A stretch of DNA of 64,000 nt from Oreohelix idahoensis (GCA_024509875.1 JAMPIV010014148.1:310001-374000); one strand, 5' to 3'. Positions 1 to 12,042 are shown, numbered from the stretch's first letter. Numbers and translations: made by a program. Notes: generated from the letters alone by a model not told the origin.

Positions 1-340
1 TCTGTAAAGTGCTGCTATCTCTTTCTCGTCCTCCCTTTCACCACTATTTCTTCGTCCATGGGCCCTTCTATCCTTGTCCCTACGACTACCATCACAATCT
101 TCGTCAGACTCTGACCAGTCTGAGTACCCTGATATGACCGTGTCTAAATCTTGTTGTCTTCTCCTGTTATGTCTATGATCGACTTTGTCTACTTCTCCTG
201 TTATGTCTATGATCGACTTTGTCTATTTCTCTTGCCATTCTCCTTCTATTTGGTCTCACCTCTAACTGTGTCGTATTTCTCAACTTTGCCAGGTGTCTGA
301 TGACGTCCAATACCTCTTCGTCACTCGTCTAATCCCTTGC

Positions 341-979
341 TTAGATCTCTTCATGTGCATTTGTATCTTCTGCTTTTGTTTCGTCACCCTCCTGAGGGTC
401 TCCCTGTGAACTGTCTTGTTCTTTCAATCTCTCTTCTCCATCCTGTAATCTTTGCTCATATTCCATCATTGTCATGTCTACCTCATTCTCCGAGTTACCC
501 CACTCGGTTCTCAATCTTCGTATCTCCTTCGAAATATCATTCTCCTGCAAATTGTCCTGTACATCCTGCGTAGTCACTATCCTGTCATCCTCCGGCGTAT
601 CTCGCATTTTTTCTTCTTGTTCTTGGTATGTGTTTTGTGGGGGTGGGATTAACCAACTTGGTTTTATCCCTAGTTTTTCATACATTCCTGCCGTTGTTGC
701 GATCTGTCTACTCCTTGATGGTTGTCTGTGTTCTCCGCTGGGAGTATTTTCCTGTGATGTGCACTTCTCGCTTTGGTCCGGTACTTCCGTTTGTGTGCCG
801 ACGTCTCTCCTTGTTTTCTGTTTACGTACCAACACTAACCATTCGTCTCTGCGTAATGTCCTGTCTCTTGATTGTTGTCCTATCCTGAATGTTCCATGGT
901 CTATTGCTAGGACTTTCATATTTTGTTGTAAACCTTCGTTGGTAAGATCTGTTCTTGGTGTTCCACCATGATCCAACAT
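341..979 (-). CDS. Unrecognised polar, charged protein in repeat U (copy 1)
   Basis: A 212-residue frame starts at an ATG at 979. I do not recognise the family. The first 60 residues are mixed. The remainder is rich in Glu, Gln, Asp and Arg with no clear fold or membrane segment. The paralogous frame in copy 2 (51723 down to 50676) continues past this stop into an Arg/Asp-rich tail, so this copy looks truncated. It also lacks the TAG that interrupts copy 2 near 51150. Each copy is therefore broken at a different place, which fits a decayed mobile-element protein, perhaps gag-like. That assignment is inference from composition only. Confidence 0.35.
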   Translation of the reverse strand: MLDHGGTPRTDLTNEGLQQNMKVLAIDHGTFRIGQQSRDRTLRRDEWLVLVRKQKTRRDVGTQTEVPDQSEKCTSQENTPSGEHRQPSRSRQIATTAGMYEKLGIKPSWLIPPPQNTYQEQEEKMRDTPEDDRIVTTQDVQDNLQENDISKEIRRLRTEWGNSENEVDMTMMEYEQRLQDGEERLKEQDSSQGDPQEGDETKAEDTNAHEEI

Positions 980-2596
980 ACTTGTATATCAGGTTTTTTT
1001 TAAATTTCTTTTAAATTTGGATGTTCTTTTCTTCTGACTTCTTGAAATAAAAAGTGAAGTTTTCCAATATTTATTGGTCTTTCTCCAAGTAATGTACTAG
1101 TTAATAAGTTGGTCACTCATGTCTACCCCTTTTATGTACATTTTATAATCCCTTACAAGATTTGGCTGTCAAACATTAAATTCTCGAAAATTCTCATTCA
1201 CCTTAGCTCTACCGTACGCATTTACAATATGAACACACCAAACCAGTTTTATAGTGTTGACGGCACTAAGTGCCTGGGAGGAGTTATTTGTCGATGACAA
1301 CTCAACAACGATTACATAGGATGCCCATTGCATGCAGAGATAAAAGTTTTAACAAATACAGACTGCCCAAGAAAGGAATCTAGTGTGTGAATTTATTGCT
1401 CTAATAAAGCACAAGAATCTTTAAAAACAAAACCACACAGGAAAGGAACAATATTATGATAATCTAATATTGCTTAGTATAGTTTGGTATATCTTTAAAA
1501 GAAAATGTTGCTTTATTGTTCATTAAAATATGCATAACACTTAACTATTATGATTGCTCACAACTTTGCTGTTTCCCTTGCAAGACAATTACCTCCCTTA
1601 CATATATTATGCTAAAAAAGTTTACATGGTTCACAGGATTCAGAGTTTCATTCCAGTCTCTAAACACATCACTGACCCACATAGACATATGTCTAAAATT
1701 AGTTCTATGATATGATATTAAATAACATCTTCTGTCATTATGATTAATACGTTGAATTACAATTAAATCCAGAGTGTTGAAGAACTAGTTGTCAACATCC
1801 CATCTTACTAGTACTATATATTCAGACAATTTAATATTTTAAGTAAGACTTCACACATAAGAAGAAAGTATTTTGAACTTACTGGTTCTGTCAGAGACTT
1901 GATTGGAAACTGATTAATACAACTGGACACAATAATCCAAATCTATATACAATGTTTACGATGACAATATATTTAAATCTTCACACCAGTTCAAAACGTC
2001 ACGAAAAGTGATAATATAAAATCTAAAATAAAGGAAAGGGGTGAGAAATGGTGAATGTAATAATGACTGTTGTTTGCTAGTAAGTTTCTATTGTAGCGAA
2101 AGGTAGCTCAAGAGTTGTGGAGATTTACTTTAGAAACACTGAGCTCTCTAAAGATCTACCTTGATAAAATCATGTCTGCTTTCAGGTTTCCGAATATTTT
2201 TAATTTAGAAAGCGTACAGCCTGGATGTAAATTTTATCTCTGCCAGATAATCTGTTTTCTAGTCCCATCAACAGAGTAGTAGAACATTCAAACTAAATGA
2301 TATTTTACCGAAATGTCAACTTTACTTTAAAGAAAAGATCATGTTCCTATCTCACACAGTTTATAATTTTAGTGAACGTTTGTAACCGACCTATTCTGAG
2401 TTTTCAGTAGGAAAAGGATGAGGGGGTGGGGGAAATACCTTTAATCCTGAGGATACTACACTTTTAAATGTCAGGGTCAGAGAGCTGAAGAAAGTAATAT
2501 GAACTTACTGGTACTGTCAGAGACTAGCTAAGAAACTAGTTAGTACAACTGAATATAATAATATAAATCTAAGTACTGGTACTGTTAGAGACTAGC

Positions 2597-3616
2597 TGTG
2601 ACCGCATGGCCTTCCACGCTAGCATTATCCCTGCTACGACACTAGCATTTATACGTGCTATAATATGGTACATATAGGAATAACCGACATTGAAAGCAAA
2701 TAAGAAGTTTTCACACAAAACGCAGTATCATTCAAAGTTCAGTCAGCAGGCACTGCTCTGAGAGGGCAAATATAGGGCAGTCCCAGATGATAAAAATGAA
2801 TGAGAGCTAAGCGCGAAAAGTGGGAAATGAATGTTGTGATTTGGAGTTTTTTTTCCATTGTTTAGGTAGAAAAGAAAGTTGTGACAAAATTCGAAAACAA
2901 AGCAAAGACGTGTGAGACAAATGCCGAAATAACAGAAAAACCGTGTGCAAAATGTCGAAAACAGAGAGCCGTGTGTAGAAAAGTGTAGCGTGTGAAAAAA
3001 AGAGTGAGTCGTGTATGAAAAATGGCGGGGAAAAGAAGTAGCTGGGTATAAAAAGGAGAGATGTGGGCGAAAGACAGGCTTTTACAGATTTTTAGGACTT
3101 TAGGAAGGATTTTTACAGAGAGTTTATAGTTTTTAGATTTAGAAGAAGGATATTACAAATAGAGAAGAAATTTGTGCTAGGTAGTTTGTAGTGTTAGATG
3201 AACTTCGTCTTTGAGAATATCAAGACCAGTTTTTAAGTAGACCAGTTGATATTTTATTCTGTTGGATATATTTTTCCTTGTGGATATTTGTATATTTTCC
3301 TAGTGGATAAACAACCAATCATTGTGAAAATACCGGTACTTGTCAAACGACGGTCAATAAACATATACTACATTGCTGTTTTTTGGAACTTTACAATATT
3401 TCATTGGGATTATACCTTGTCATGTTGAGACTGTTTTGCTTAGCACTAAACACAAAAGGGAAGAACAAACCTGGGAAGAAACATGAGCAAAAGTCAAGTA
3501 TTACCATCTCTGGTTGAAGGCCAGTTAGCACTTGAACTACAACAACATATAAAGGATTAACTCTGACCAAATAAAATCAATATAACTACTAGTATCGTAT
3601 AACATACACGGCCACA
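2597..3616 (+). mobile_element. Candidate solo LTR in repeat U, copy 1
   Basis: The 1020-bp block begins TGTGACCGC and ends ACGGCCACA, so it has TG...CA termini with an imperfect inverted end. It interrupts a monomer of the 68-bp repeat and is flanked by a 4-bp duplication TAGC (2593-2596 and 3617-3620). It contains a strong TATA box (3047-3054) and an AATAAA about 310 bp downstream (near 3356). That spacing is typical of an LTR with U3, R and polyadenylation signal. The same insertion is in copy 2 (53494-54510), so it predates the duplication of U. A 24-codon open frame starts at the ATG at 3483. Confidence 0.6.
3047..3054 (+). promoter_or_regulatory. TATA box of the candidate solo LTR
   Basis: TATAAAAA sits in a G/A-rich context, and purine-rich degenerate repeats containing CGTGTG lie upstream. 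The matching site in copy 2 is 53941-53948. No other start element is claimed. Confidence 0.5.
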
Positions 3617-3618
3617 TA

Positions 3619-3778
3619 GCTAAGAAACTAGTTAGTACAACTGAATATAATAATATAAATCTAAGTACTGGTACTGTCAGAGACTAGCTAAGAAACTAGT
3701 TAGTACAACTGAACACAATAATACAAATCTATGTACTGGTACTCTCAGAGACTAGCTAAGAAACTAGTTAGTACAACT
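3619..3778. repeat. 68-bp tandem repeat array, left part
   Basis: Monomers start at 3619, 3687 and 3755, each containing the palindrome AACTAGTT. The array is interrupted inside the third monomer by element C and resumes after its TSD at 21652. A degenerate monomer is also present near 2505-2596, and a more diverged single one near 1880. Confidence 0.85.
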
Positions 3779-5992
3779 TGTGGTGGTGTTGATGGTATTG
3801 TATGATGGTGATATTACTAAATGTAATTGTATGAGGCCAGCTGTGAAGGCTCCTGAGATAAAATGTAGTTGAGAATTGTCAGAAGGCCTTTCTTGCTACC
3901 ACTACGACCTCACACTTAATTTTTTTAATGAATGTGGCTACGTAAAGTGTCTAGGGTTATGATGTGTAGTGTAGTGTGATAGTTTATAAATACACCCACA
4001 GATAATTAAGGAGACTAATAATATTAACAAATGTTAAAATACACTGAACTAACTCACGTGTGTAAAAGTTTTGATGGAATTATATTACATTTATTTGTCC
4101 TGGATCAAGTTTTATGTTGACCAGAACTTGTTTTAAAAGAAGGATTTAAAATTTATGAAAAGAAATGCATGGAATGTTACATAATAAATGCAAGAGTGTA
4201 CATATAAGTACTAGACTAGTTAGTTTTATTAAAATGTTCTAGTAGTCATCTACTTGGGAGGATAGTTAATGTTTGTGCTGTTGGGGTGGCCTCATCACAC
4301 CTGTCTATATTGACTACACAGTGTCCAGAAAATGGTGGGAATTTTTATGGGGATATTAGTAACTACAAAGCGTTGGTGAATGTCCAGCAGACCAGAGGCT
4401 CACTCATCTTGTAGTTGTAGCTCTGGTGCTGAAATCTTGTGGTCCCACCTCTCCGTGCTGGCGGGCAATAATGGTGGTCTCTGTCACAAGTACTGCACAG
4501 ATACACTCGAGTAAAGTCACCAACTGAATAGACACTGCTTTGTTGACAACAGAAACTCACAGCTCTGCAATCAAAGTATGGGCCATGTGTCAAAATCTAT
4601 TCTCTACCCACGTCTGGACACAACACTGACACAACAACCACATCATACAGACAGGTCAGATCTCTCTGACCAAACAGCACATTTACCATGGTGGTTTTAC
4701 ATCAGATAGATCCTCCCAGACTATAGATTCTAAAAAATATTTATTAGTTTTCTGCCCTAAAAGAGGATAGGTAATATGTTTCATTATTCTCAACACTTGA
4801 TCTGTCTTTCCTAACCCTTGTTGGAGTTTATGTATATTGTTGGTCCCTAGACCCTGACTAGGGCGGGGGGTCTAGAGCAAATCCCTACTTGTTTGTAAGG
4901 CTAGATTTCGATATGGCAGTATCAAATCACTCAAACATGAAACAATATTCAAAATATATAAGGAAATAATTGCAATCTTACCAGATTATGAATAAATAAC
5001 ACAGAATTGCTAGCAAAACTCAGCTGAGCTGCTGGCTATAGTATGGCGTCCCTAAATTTCTTTCACTTTCTTTCATATGGAAATCACCACACTTTAAAAT
5101 CTGTGTCTATCACTGAACAACTATTGAAGAATGGCCCCAAATGCGCTCTGAGCGCTAATAATATGATTGTCTGTGGCCAATCACTGCCTAGGTTTATTTT
5201 AAATTCAAATTTCCTACCCTAAAGTCATTTCAGTCATGCTTCAGTCAAGTATGGATGGTTATCTGTTAGTCTGTCCGTCTCTATTTGTGTTTCTACAAAA
5301 ATGTACTTGATTTTTGAACCAACCTTTCTCTCCCCTCCAAAATTTTGTCGTTAAAAGTTATTTTTAGACACCGCCACCACAATATCCCTTCTCTTCCATA
5401 CTAAGTAGATTTGAACACCTGCGTCTCGAGGTCGTGTTTTTTTTGTGCAAATAGCGACACTTTTTATTCAATACAGTCATGTCGCTGATGTGAACAACAC
5501 TGTCTTTTGTCATTATCTTCAATATTATCTATCCGTCTGTAAAATTAAGACCATATTAGTTCACTGCTCCGAATGGGCCATCCGGCCAGCTAATTTTTAT
5601 ATTCCTAACATTAATATTAAGAAAAAAATACTTTTTAAATTTTGTAATATTTCGAACATCTGCGTTTAGCCGCTGAATTCAAATCAAGGGCTTGGTATCG
5701 CAAAAGCGTCCATTCCGTACCTCGTGTCAATTTGGGGGACGTGAATTTTTACTTTCCTCCATCCCCCCCAATTGCGTCTCCTTAGCCTTGCCAGTCTCAC
5801 GCAATCTTTCCAGTCATATTTTTTCCTTTTTATCCGCCGTTCCCCTCCTGTCTAGCAAGTCAATTTTTATGGAGGGTGATGACCCGCGGTCTGGGCGATC
5901 ATGTACTATCAGCAGTTTACGCATTATGTTTTTATCCTTACATGTTATCTTTGGAGGTATTTTACCGTTGTATCTCTGTCAATTTCACTACA
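3779..5992 (-). repeat. Element C 3' LTR
   Basis: In element orientation the LTR runs from TGTAGTG (at 5992) to CACCACA (at 3779), so the ends are TG...CA with a near-perfect 7-bp inverted terminus. A purine-rich tract lies immediately upstream in element sense, about 5993-6010 (GTGGGGAGATG), and is the likely polypurine tract for plus-strand priming. No gene in the LTR is supported. Confidence 0.9.
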
Positions 5993-6079
5993 CATCTCCC
6001 CACTTGAAAACATGCCTATGGCAAGTTCCAACACCAGCGATACACATAGGTAAAATTACTCCTCACGTCTGCCACTACT

Positions 6080-7240
6080 CTAATTTTGATCACAGGGGTG
6101 CCGACTGAGGAAATCTGCACCGACATTCAATTTGCCTGGGATATATTGGATACTAAACTGATAAGGTTGAAGCAATAAAGACCACCTCAGCAATCTTGCG
6201 TTTTCATGCTTAGCCTGAGATAAGAATACGAGAGGCTGATGGTCCGTCTCCACCACAAAAGTCCTACCATACAGATAGATTTGAAACTTCTTTATTGCCC
6301 ATATTAACGCTAAACATTCAATCAGGCAGTTTGAGAATAGGCTTGCTAGTGAGTTTTTCCTTTAACTCTTGGAACGCTAGTTCACATTGTGCAGTCCAAA
6401 TAATTTTATCTGGAAGTCCCTTGCGAGTCAGATCAGTCAGAGGAGCACAAATAGCGTTAAAATTTTTGATGTATTTCTGATAAAATCCGCATAACGACAC
6501 GAATGATCGCACGTCCTTTTTTGTTTGTGGCCTAGGTGCTCTCTGCAGTTTTTCCAAGTTCTTAGGATCAGGGGTCATATTACCCTGATATACAGTGTGT
6601 CCCAAGAATTCCAACTCTTTGCATCCAATACAACATTTTGTTGGCCTAGCAGTTAAGTTCGCCTCCCGAAGTCTATCAAACAACATCTCCAGAGCTTCAA
6701 TGTGTTCTTCAAATGTCTCTGTGGCGACGAGAATATCATCCATGAAATTCGTGATACATGGGTTATTCAGGGGATCCAACAGATTTCGCATCATCCTTGA
6801 AAACACACTCGGAGCATTTTTCAGTCCGAATGGTAGCATATTGAATTCATAATGTCCATCCGAAGTGCTAAAAGCCAAATAAGGTCTCACTTCAGGCTTC
6901 ACTGGGATCTGGTAATAGCCTTTACTAAGATCCACCTTTGAAAAGTATTTTGCCTTGTTCAGTCTGGCAAATAACTGTTTTGTGTCTGGTAATGGATCCA
7001 CTTGTCCTTCTGTGACAGCATTCAGTTTCCTGTAATCTATGCACAGTCTGTGTTCCCCAGACGGTTTCCTCAACAAAACGACACTAGAACTAAAAGATGA
7101 TTCACTGTGCGAAATAATCCCCCTCCTTCAACAAATACTCTATTTCTTCCTTCAATGCCTTCTCCTTCGCGAACGGAATAGAATAGGCTCTCATACAGAT
7201 TGGGTTTGAGTCTACCAGTTTCATGTCATACTGTAGCACA
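6080..7240 (-). pseudogene. Element C reverse transcriptase and RNase H
   Basis: RT polymerises cDNA from the element RNA, and RNase H removes the RNA template. The frame from 7076 down to 6318 shows the RT palm, including DYRKLNAVT, the motif-A segment KVDLSKGYY, FGLKNAPSVF, the catalytic FMDD (codons near 6731-6742), and FLGH. The thumb and connection end at KPILKLPD. An RNase H remnant follows in another frame and ends at a TAG at 6080, with a C-terminal DFLSRH motif. Upstream RT residues can be followed in other frames to about 7240. The RT core itself looks intact. Frameshifts break its N-terminal side and the RNase H side. Confidence 0.85.
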
Positions 7241-7434
7241 ATTTGTATGGCCCTGGTTTATCTGTTTAATACATCTGTATGTTCCTCCAGAACCTGTTGA
7301 ACTCTCTCCCTCTGGTTTTTTTTTTTTAGTCAGGTGCTTACTGACTTTTACCTGTGCTGCTGTTTCACAAGGATGTAATGGGTATTCATGTGAGGTGAGT
7401 GGTTCTTTTTGCATCTGGGTTGCAATAGCCAAGG

Positions 7435-7790
7435 TCAATAAGGGGGTGCTTCCTGGAGTGGTCTGTCCAGATACTTCTTTAACAGGTTTACATGATAAAC
7501 TTTCTCCTTCCCCTTTTTGTCAATTTTATAGTTTGTTCTAGACACCTTCTCTAGAACCGTATATGGACCTTGCCAACCAATTTGTAATTTATTCTGGCTT
7601 CCGGGTGGTAGAAGCAGCACCTTCTCTCCGACTGCCAGTTCCCTGTCCTTTGCCTTCCTATTAAAATATGCTGCATGTTTCTTCCTGGCTTGTTTCAAAT
7701 TATCATTTGCCAGTTTCCATCCAGCTTTCAAACGAGTGGTCAGTTCGTTCACATATTGATACGATGAGGTAACCGTCTCTTCCGCCTTCT
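7435..7790 (-). pseudogene. Element C integrase C-terminal domain with GPY/F motif
   Basis: The frame from 7752 down to 7435 (105 residues) holds the helix-rich tail that normally follows the integrase core. After it come VLLLPPG and the GPY/F module (IGWQGPYTVLEK) and NYKI, ending with YHVNLLKKYLDRP. In Ty3/gypsy integrases this module binds DNA or directs multimerisation. It lies upstream of RT in element sense, which fixes the unusual pol order. It is separated from the RT frame by frameshifts around 7130-7435. Confidence 0.8.
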
Positions 7791-7814
7791 CATCTGTCCA
7801 GGTCCTTAATAAAG

Positions 7815-8141
7815 TTACATCTGGATCTTTAATTTATCATACTTATTTTTCATGGAACCCATCGGGTCCCGTCCATTAGAAGCTTTATAATGAGGACTTT
7901 TCTTCCTAGAATCATCACTCACAAATCGACCACTACCAATTTTTTTCTGGGGTTTGTCTCCCCACTTTAGATTGCTTATGAGAGATCTTCGCTCTCTTGT
8001 CTGTTCTTCCAGTTTATATAAGTCTGACCGAGGGATTGTCATCCTATCCTGGGTAAAATTTCTTCTTTGTACTCTTTGCATAGTGGCCATGTTAATCCAT
8101 TCAAGTGAAGACTGGGTGTGAAAAGGGGGCTCCCATTCCAC
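7815..8141 (-). CDS. Unrecognised 108-residue frame where the integrase core should be
   Basis: This frame occupies the interval between the HHCC finger (8200-8400) and the GPY/F module (7540-7640), where elements A, B and F carry the DD35E core. I see no Asp-Asp-Glu triad, no SDHG and no HPMSNG motif. The product is basic and rich in Arg, Lys and Ser. It may be unrelated sequence that replaced the core by rearrangement, or a severely degraded core. No function is assigned. Confidence 0.35.
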   Translation of the reverse strand: MEWEPPFHTQSSLEWINMATMQRVQRRNFTQDRMTIPRSDLYKLEEQTRERRSLISNLKWGDKPQKKIGSGRFVSDDSRKKSPHYKASNGRDPMGSMKNKYDKLKIQM

Positions 8142-8146
8142 TTTGT

Positions 8147-8509
8147 CTACCCGAGTATAATTAGTTTTCCTTTCAGGCCTAAGTTGCCCCGTGGCGTTTC
8201 TAGGTCCTGCACATATTTTCCCTTTGTGGGTGTTCCCTCATGAAATACGCCACATGCTTCTACAAAGTTTTCAACATCGACATTTACGTCGGGCCAATAG
8301 TATTTTCGAGCAATCTTTTGGCAGATGGTACCGACTTTCTCATGGTCACCATCTTTTCCAACATGTAAGCTCCTTATTAAGTTTGCCCTATATATCTTGG
8401 GAAGAACTAACTGTCCGTGACCAGTGGATCTAGTTCCTGTCTTCCTATATAATAATCTGTTCTTCATGAAATATTCCCCCTTGCTCGGAGGTGTGTGGCA
8501 TTTGGGCAA
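8147..8509 (-). pseudogene. Element C integrase zinc-binding (HHCC-like) region
   Basis: The 120-residue frame contains the LHVGKDGDHEKV...YYWPDV pattern of the integrase N-terminal zinc finger, which binds zinc and stabilises the multimer. The Cys pair is incomplete: the first Cys of the CxxC is present (ACGVF) and the second position is Phe. The frame overlaps the end of the gag-protease frame by 65 bp in another phase, so a frameshift separates them. The region just downstream lacks the catalytic core. Confidence 0.65.
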
Positions 8510-9467
8510 TTTTTTTAAAACAGGGCTTGAGTGTCCTATCCTCAGCCTGCGCCTTCCTCATCTCCTCTGGATGAGCATTTATAGGTTCACCTTCTTCCTC
8601 CTTCTTCTGTGACCTGGTCTGCACTGTCGCCATGATCACAGGTTTCTCGGGATTCCCCAAGAAGACGTATCTACACCCCAATATCAGAGGGTAGATTGGT
8701 TCATCTATCACTGCTGCTCTGATTTCTCCCTCCACATAGCGAGTTTTCACCGTTATCCTTGCGATGGGAAGTGTCATGAGTGGTATGTCCTTAGTCGCCC
8801 CTTGTATTTCCACTGTTTCTGTGGTATACTGACTTGGGTCCACTAGGCTAGACTTCACAACTGAATCATAATCCAAACCTGTATCATAAAGGCACCTTAT
8901 GGTGACCCCATTACAAATAACATCCTCACAAACTGGGGGGTGATAAGGTTCCTGTTGTCCATTAGGATTAACCTTTAATCTTCGGGTCCCCGACTTCATT
9001 GCAGCAATGTTTGAAGGTTTCCTTCTACAAAATTCGGTGTTATGGTTATCCTTCTTGCACCATTTACACCATCTTTTTCCTTGGTTCAACGGTTTTCTTT
9101 CATTGAACTTTTGGTCATTGAACTGTGAGTTTCTGTCACGATAGTCATTTCTTGGCCGCTCAAAGTTTGTCCTACCTTTATTTCCCTGCTCTCTATTATC
9201 AAATTTATTAAATTGCTGTGGAGCTTTAAAATTGTCTATGTGCTTCTTCTTAGCACCACTTACCTCTGCCTGGGCTGCCTGATACCTCTCAGCAACATTT
9301 AAAATTTCCCCCAACTTCTCTGCACCTTGTTCCATGAGAAATTTTCTCATGTCTGGAGCCATGGACTCTCTCAATTGCTCAATCATGATCATTTCTTTAA
9401 GATCTTGGGTCTTCCCCAGAGCCGTCCATTTCTCCAAATAGGTTTCTAGTCTAGCAGAGAATTGGTG
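8445..9467 (-). pseudogene. Element C gag C-terminal part, zinc knuckle and protease
   Basis: In element sense this continues the gag that starts at 19171, after the E insertion. It begins with the end of the capsid-like helices, then a basic Asn/Gln/Arg-rich stretch. A CCHC knuckle follows (CKWCKKDNHNTEFC, C-x2-C-x4-H-x4-C). Next is an aspartic protease region with the active-site motif YDTGLDYD and the flap-side motif PLILGCRYVFLG. The knuckle packages RNA and the protease matures the polyprotein. Gag and protease share one frame here. The visible ORF starts at 9437, but capsid sequence continues in phase to the target site at 9468. Confidence 0.8.
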
Positions 9468-9472
9468 GTATG

Positions 9473-12042
9473 TGTCACAAAGTTACCCCTGTGAGGGTAA
9501 CCAAAGAGAGTTATCTGTGAGGTGCCGGCTTTGTCAATGGCTCAGATTCGCCTGGCACCCGGTTGAAGATGAGCAGCAGGAGTGGAGAAGGTGAATATAA
9601 GACTTTGGGATGAATTCCCAGCATATAGCCCCAGTGATTCTGGATCTCGTGACATATACCTCCTACCACTCTATCTCCCCCTCTATATACTAACGAGCCC
9701 CCACTCCCCTATTACACTGAGTGAACAGAAGAGAAAGAGAAGAAGAACAGTATGTCTCTTTCGCACACTTTCGTTCCTTCTCTATATATGTGATAACGTG
9801 TGTTGGTAAACACAACTACAACATTTATTAATGTTCTGAAATATAACAACATTCAATTACCCTGATACAAATGCAACTAGAAATAACATTAACTATCCCT
9901 GTGAAGAAAGATATTAGTTAATGCAAAATACACAAATGAATCTAAAGTCTACCCTATGTGATGATGATGAATTTAAGTAACTCCTAAATACTAACAAAAA
10001 GGATATCTTGTGTTTCTTGGTCTCTTGCTAACTGTCAATAAACTCTGGTTGTTTGAACACAATGGACAAGTCTTTGTCTGCCTACAATAACATTGGACGG
10101 TTCACTCGATTTCGCCAGGTGTCCACGGCTTGTATTTTTGTCTTTCACAATGCCTGTGTTGACATTGTCCCGAGCGTCCGAGGTGTCTTATTCATGGGTG
10201 AGGTTGAACACAATGTTAGGCGGGTGAGACTTCGTCTGTTATGCAGATGTCCTTTTGTTGTCTTGGTATTTTGCTTATGTGGTGACGATGATGGAAATAT
10301 GTTGTATATTCGTATTTGTTGGTGCATCAATTGTACAGGGAGAATCTGTCCATTACTGTATGTAATTTAGGATCTCGATAAATTTGGTAGGCACTGGGGT
10401 TACAAAATCTCCCGTCTGCTCTTGCAGCTTTTGATCATAGTTTCTCAAAGGCACTTGTTGTAAAAAATCATCCGTTGGCGACTGCCACTTCAGATCATTA
10501 AATTTCTCAAAGGCACTTGTTGTAAAAATCATCCGTTGGCGACTGCCACTTCAGATCATTAAATTTCACGTGGACAGCTATTTAGAAATGCAGCAATCCT
10601 TCTGGGTATTTTCTGCTTTCTTTTTGGGTGGGTAGTCGATGATAGAAAGACCCTTCACCGCCTGGTAAATTCCTTTCTGACCCCCGTGGAGTATTGGTAG
10701 GTTGTTGCCGTTAATTACGTGTGAGATGTGTGTCGTCGCAGTATCTCGGTCGGCCCTACTCTAAAGCTTGTCCTGTGATTAACGCCAACCACGTAGTAGA
10801 CTAAGGATGAGTATCTCAAATGGTCCCTGTCTCTACCACTGTGATGGATAAAATAATGAACCCTTTGTAAGTATCCCGTAAACTATGCTACGCCTGTAGT
10901 GTCTTGTATGTGAAATCTTATCACTATAAGAAAGGGCTGTGCGGTGTTTACTGCACGTTTAACATGTAATGTAAGAGGCAAAATAAAAGTGTCTTGTATT
11001 TACTTCGTTATAGTTACTGGAAACTGTGCAATCTTATAAATATAATCATTCTCTGCATGGCGTTTATTGCAACCTGTACTTATTAGTGTGAAATATAATA
11101 TTATAATAAACGTGACTGGTATTTACAGTGTTATATTTATGGAAAATATGTATATATTATCTGAATGAAGTTAAGACATAATAATGATAAAGTACAAAAT
11201 ATATTACACTAACCTTGGTGTCCCTATACGAATTTCACTGACACAATGTCTTGATTCTTTCTTGTGAAATCTAGAACCCACGTTTTGGTTGGCGGAATGG
11301 TTTCTCTTACCAATGCCAAGCAATGAATCTAGTTGGGTTATATATCGTCTGAATCGCCTAGGGCGATTTTTTTCGGGTTCGCTTCCTGTGTCATGTGAAA
11401 TTTCGTTTGTTTTCCTAAAGTCAGACATTCCGTCCTCAAACTGTGTAAAATTTCCTGTATTATTTTGCTATGGTCGCTCTCATATTTTGCTTATCCGAGA
11501 CAACTTGTCTGCGTTCGTCTTTTGGGGCACGTACAGTGTTGTTCTTCTCGTTATAATTTCGTATTCATACTGCTTTCATGTTGTCCCTGGCTCAGACTTT
11601 CAGTCTCCTTTAATCCAATATTACTTTGTCTGAACGACTGACCACAATACTCATTGTAAAATTACTTGGCCTTCTGTCGCCGACTGCACATTATGTTCTA
11701 TTACTAGCCAAAATAATAATTGGGTATTACTGGCTTTGTGTAAACACACCCGCGACGTCCGGCGATGGACTGTTTATGTAATGTCTCCCTGTTGGGCGAC
11801 ATTTATGACTTTCTACAGGTGAATGTTATTACGTTTACAAGACTCACGCCGAGCGATGGCTATTGTTATGTCAACATTCCTTGTAAAATTGGTCAATTTT
11901 TCACGACTGATGAAAACGATGTCTGTGCCGACAATCAGTATAGAAAGTCGAAATACACACTCATTCAGTGAGAAATTTACCGACAAAATATTACCATTAG
12001 GTTTTAGGAATTTAATTGCAGACTTACTCGCGTCCCGTGACA
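9473..12042 (-). repeat. Element E 3' LTR
   Basis: This is the downstream LTR in element sense. It contains about two and a half copies of a 62-bp direct repeat (10441-10566), with a more diverged copy just before it. A G-rich tract (GTGTGGGGGACATA, about 12043-12056) precedes it in element sense and is the likely polypurine tract. Open frames on the plus strand here are repeated exactly in the other LTR and show no coding features. Confidence 0.9.
10441..10566. repeat. 62-bp direct repeat inside E LTR
   Basis: Two near-identical 62-bp units start at 10441 and 10503. A diverged third copy lies at about 10388-10440. The same arrangement is in the other LTR at 16860-16985, so it was present in the parent element. 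Confidence 0.8.

Larger units (their letters stand above)
1..3778. repeat. Composite repeat U, copy 1, left segment
   Basis: This stretch aligns collinearly with 50658-54580 (copy 2) at roughly 95 percent identity by eye. It is cut at 3778 by LTR element C and resumes at 21657. From left to right it holds an arginine-rich minus-strand reading frame (to 979), about 1.6 kb without any gene I can support (980-2590), a candidate solo LTR and the start of a 68-bp tandem array. The window begins inside the repeat, so its true left end is visible only in copy 2. A local 25-bp duplication near 155-230 is specific to this copy. Confidence 0.85.

Noticed and set aside
474..971. 165-codon plus-strand frame in U
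   Set aside because: Opposite the charged minus-strand frame, and not maintained across U2 because of the 35-bp expansion.
3246..3428. 60-codon hydrophobic frame in the solo LTR
   Set aside because: Not preserved in the second copy, and no ATG; it overlaps the R/polyadenylation part of the LTR.
4363..4593. Cys-rich 76-codon frame in the C LTR, repeated at 20024-20254
   Set aside because: Starts at TTG rather than ATG, and its presence in both LTRs is expected from their near-identity.
9582..9809. Open plus-strand frame repeated identically at 15998-16225
   Set aside because: It lies in the E LTRs, antisense to the element; identity reflects LTR identity, not coding constraint.
10053..10370. 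105-codon plus-strand frame, repeated at 16472-16789
   Set aside because: Same reason: duplicated LTR sequence with no recognisable domain.
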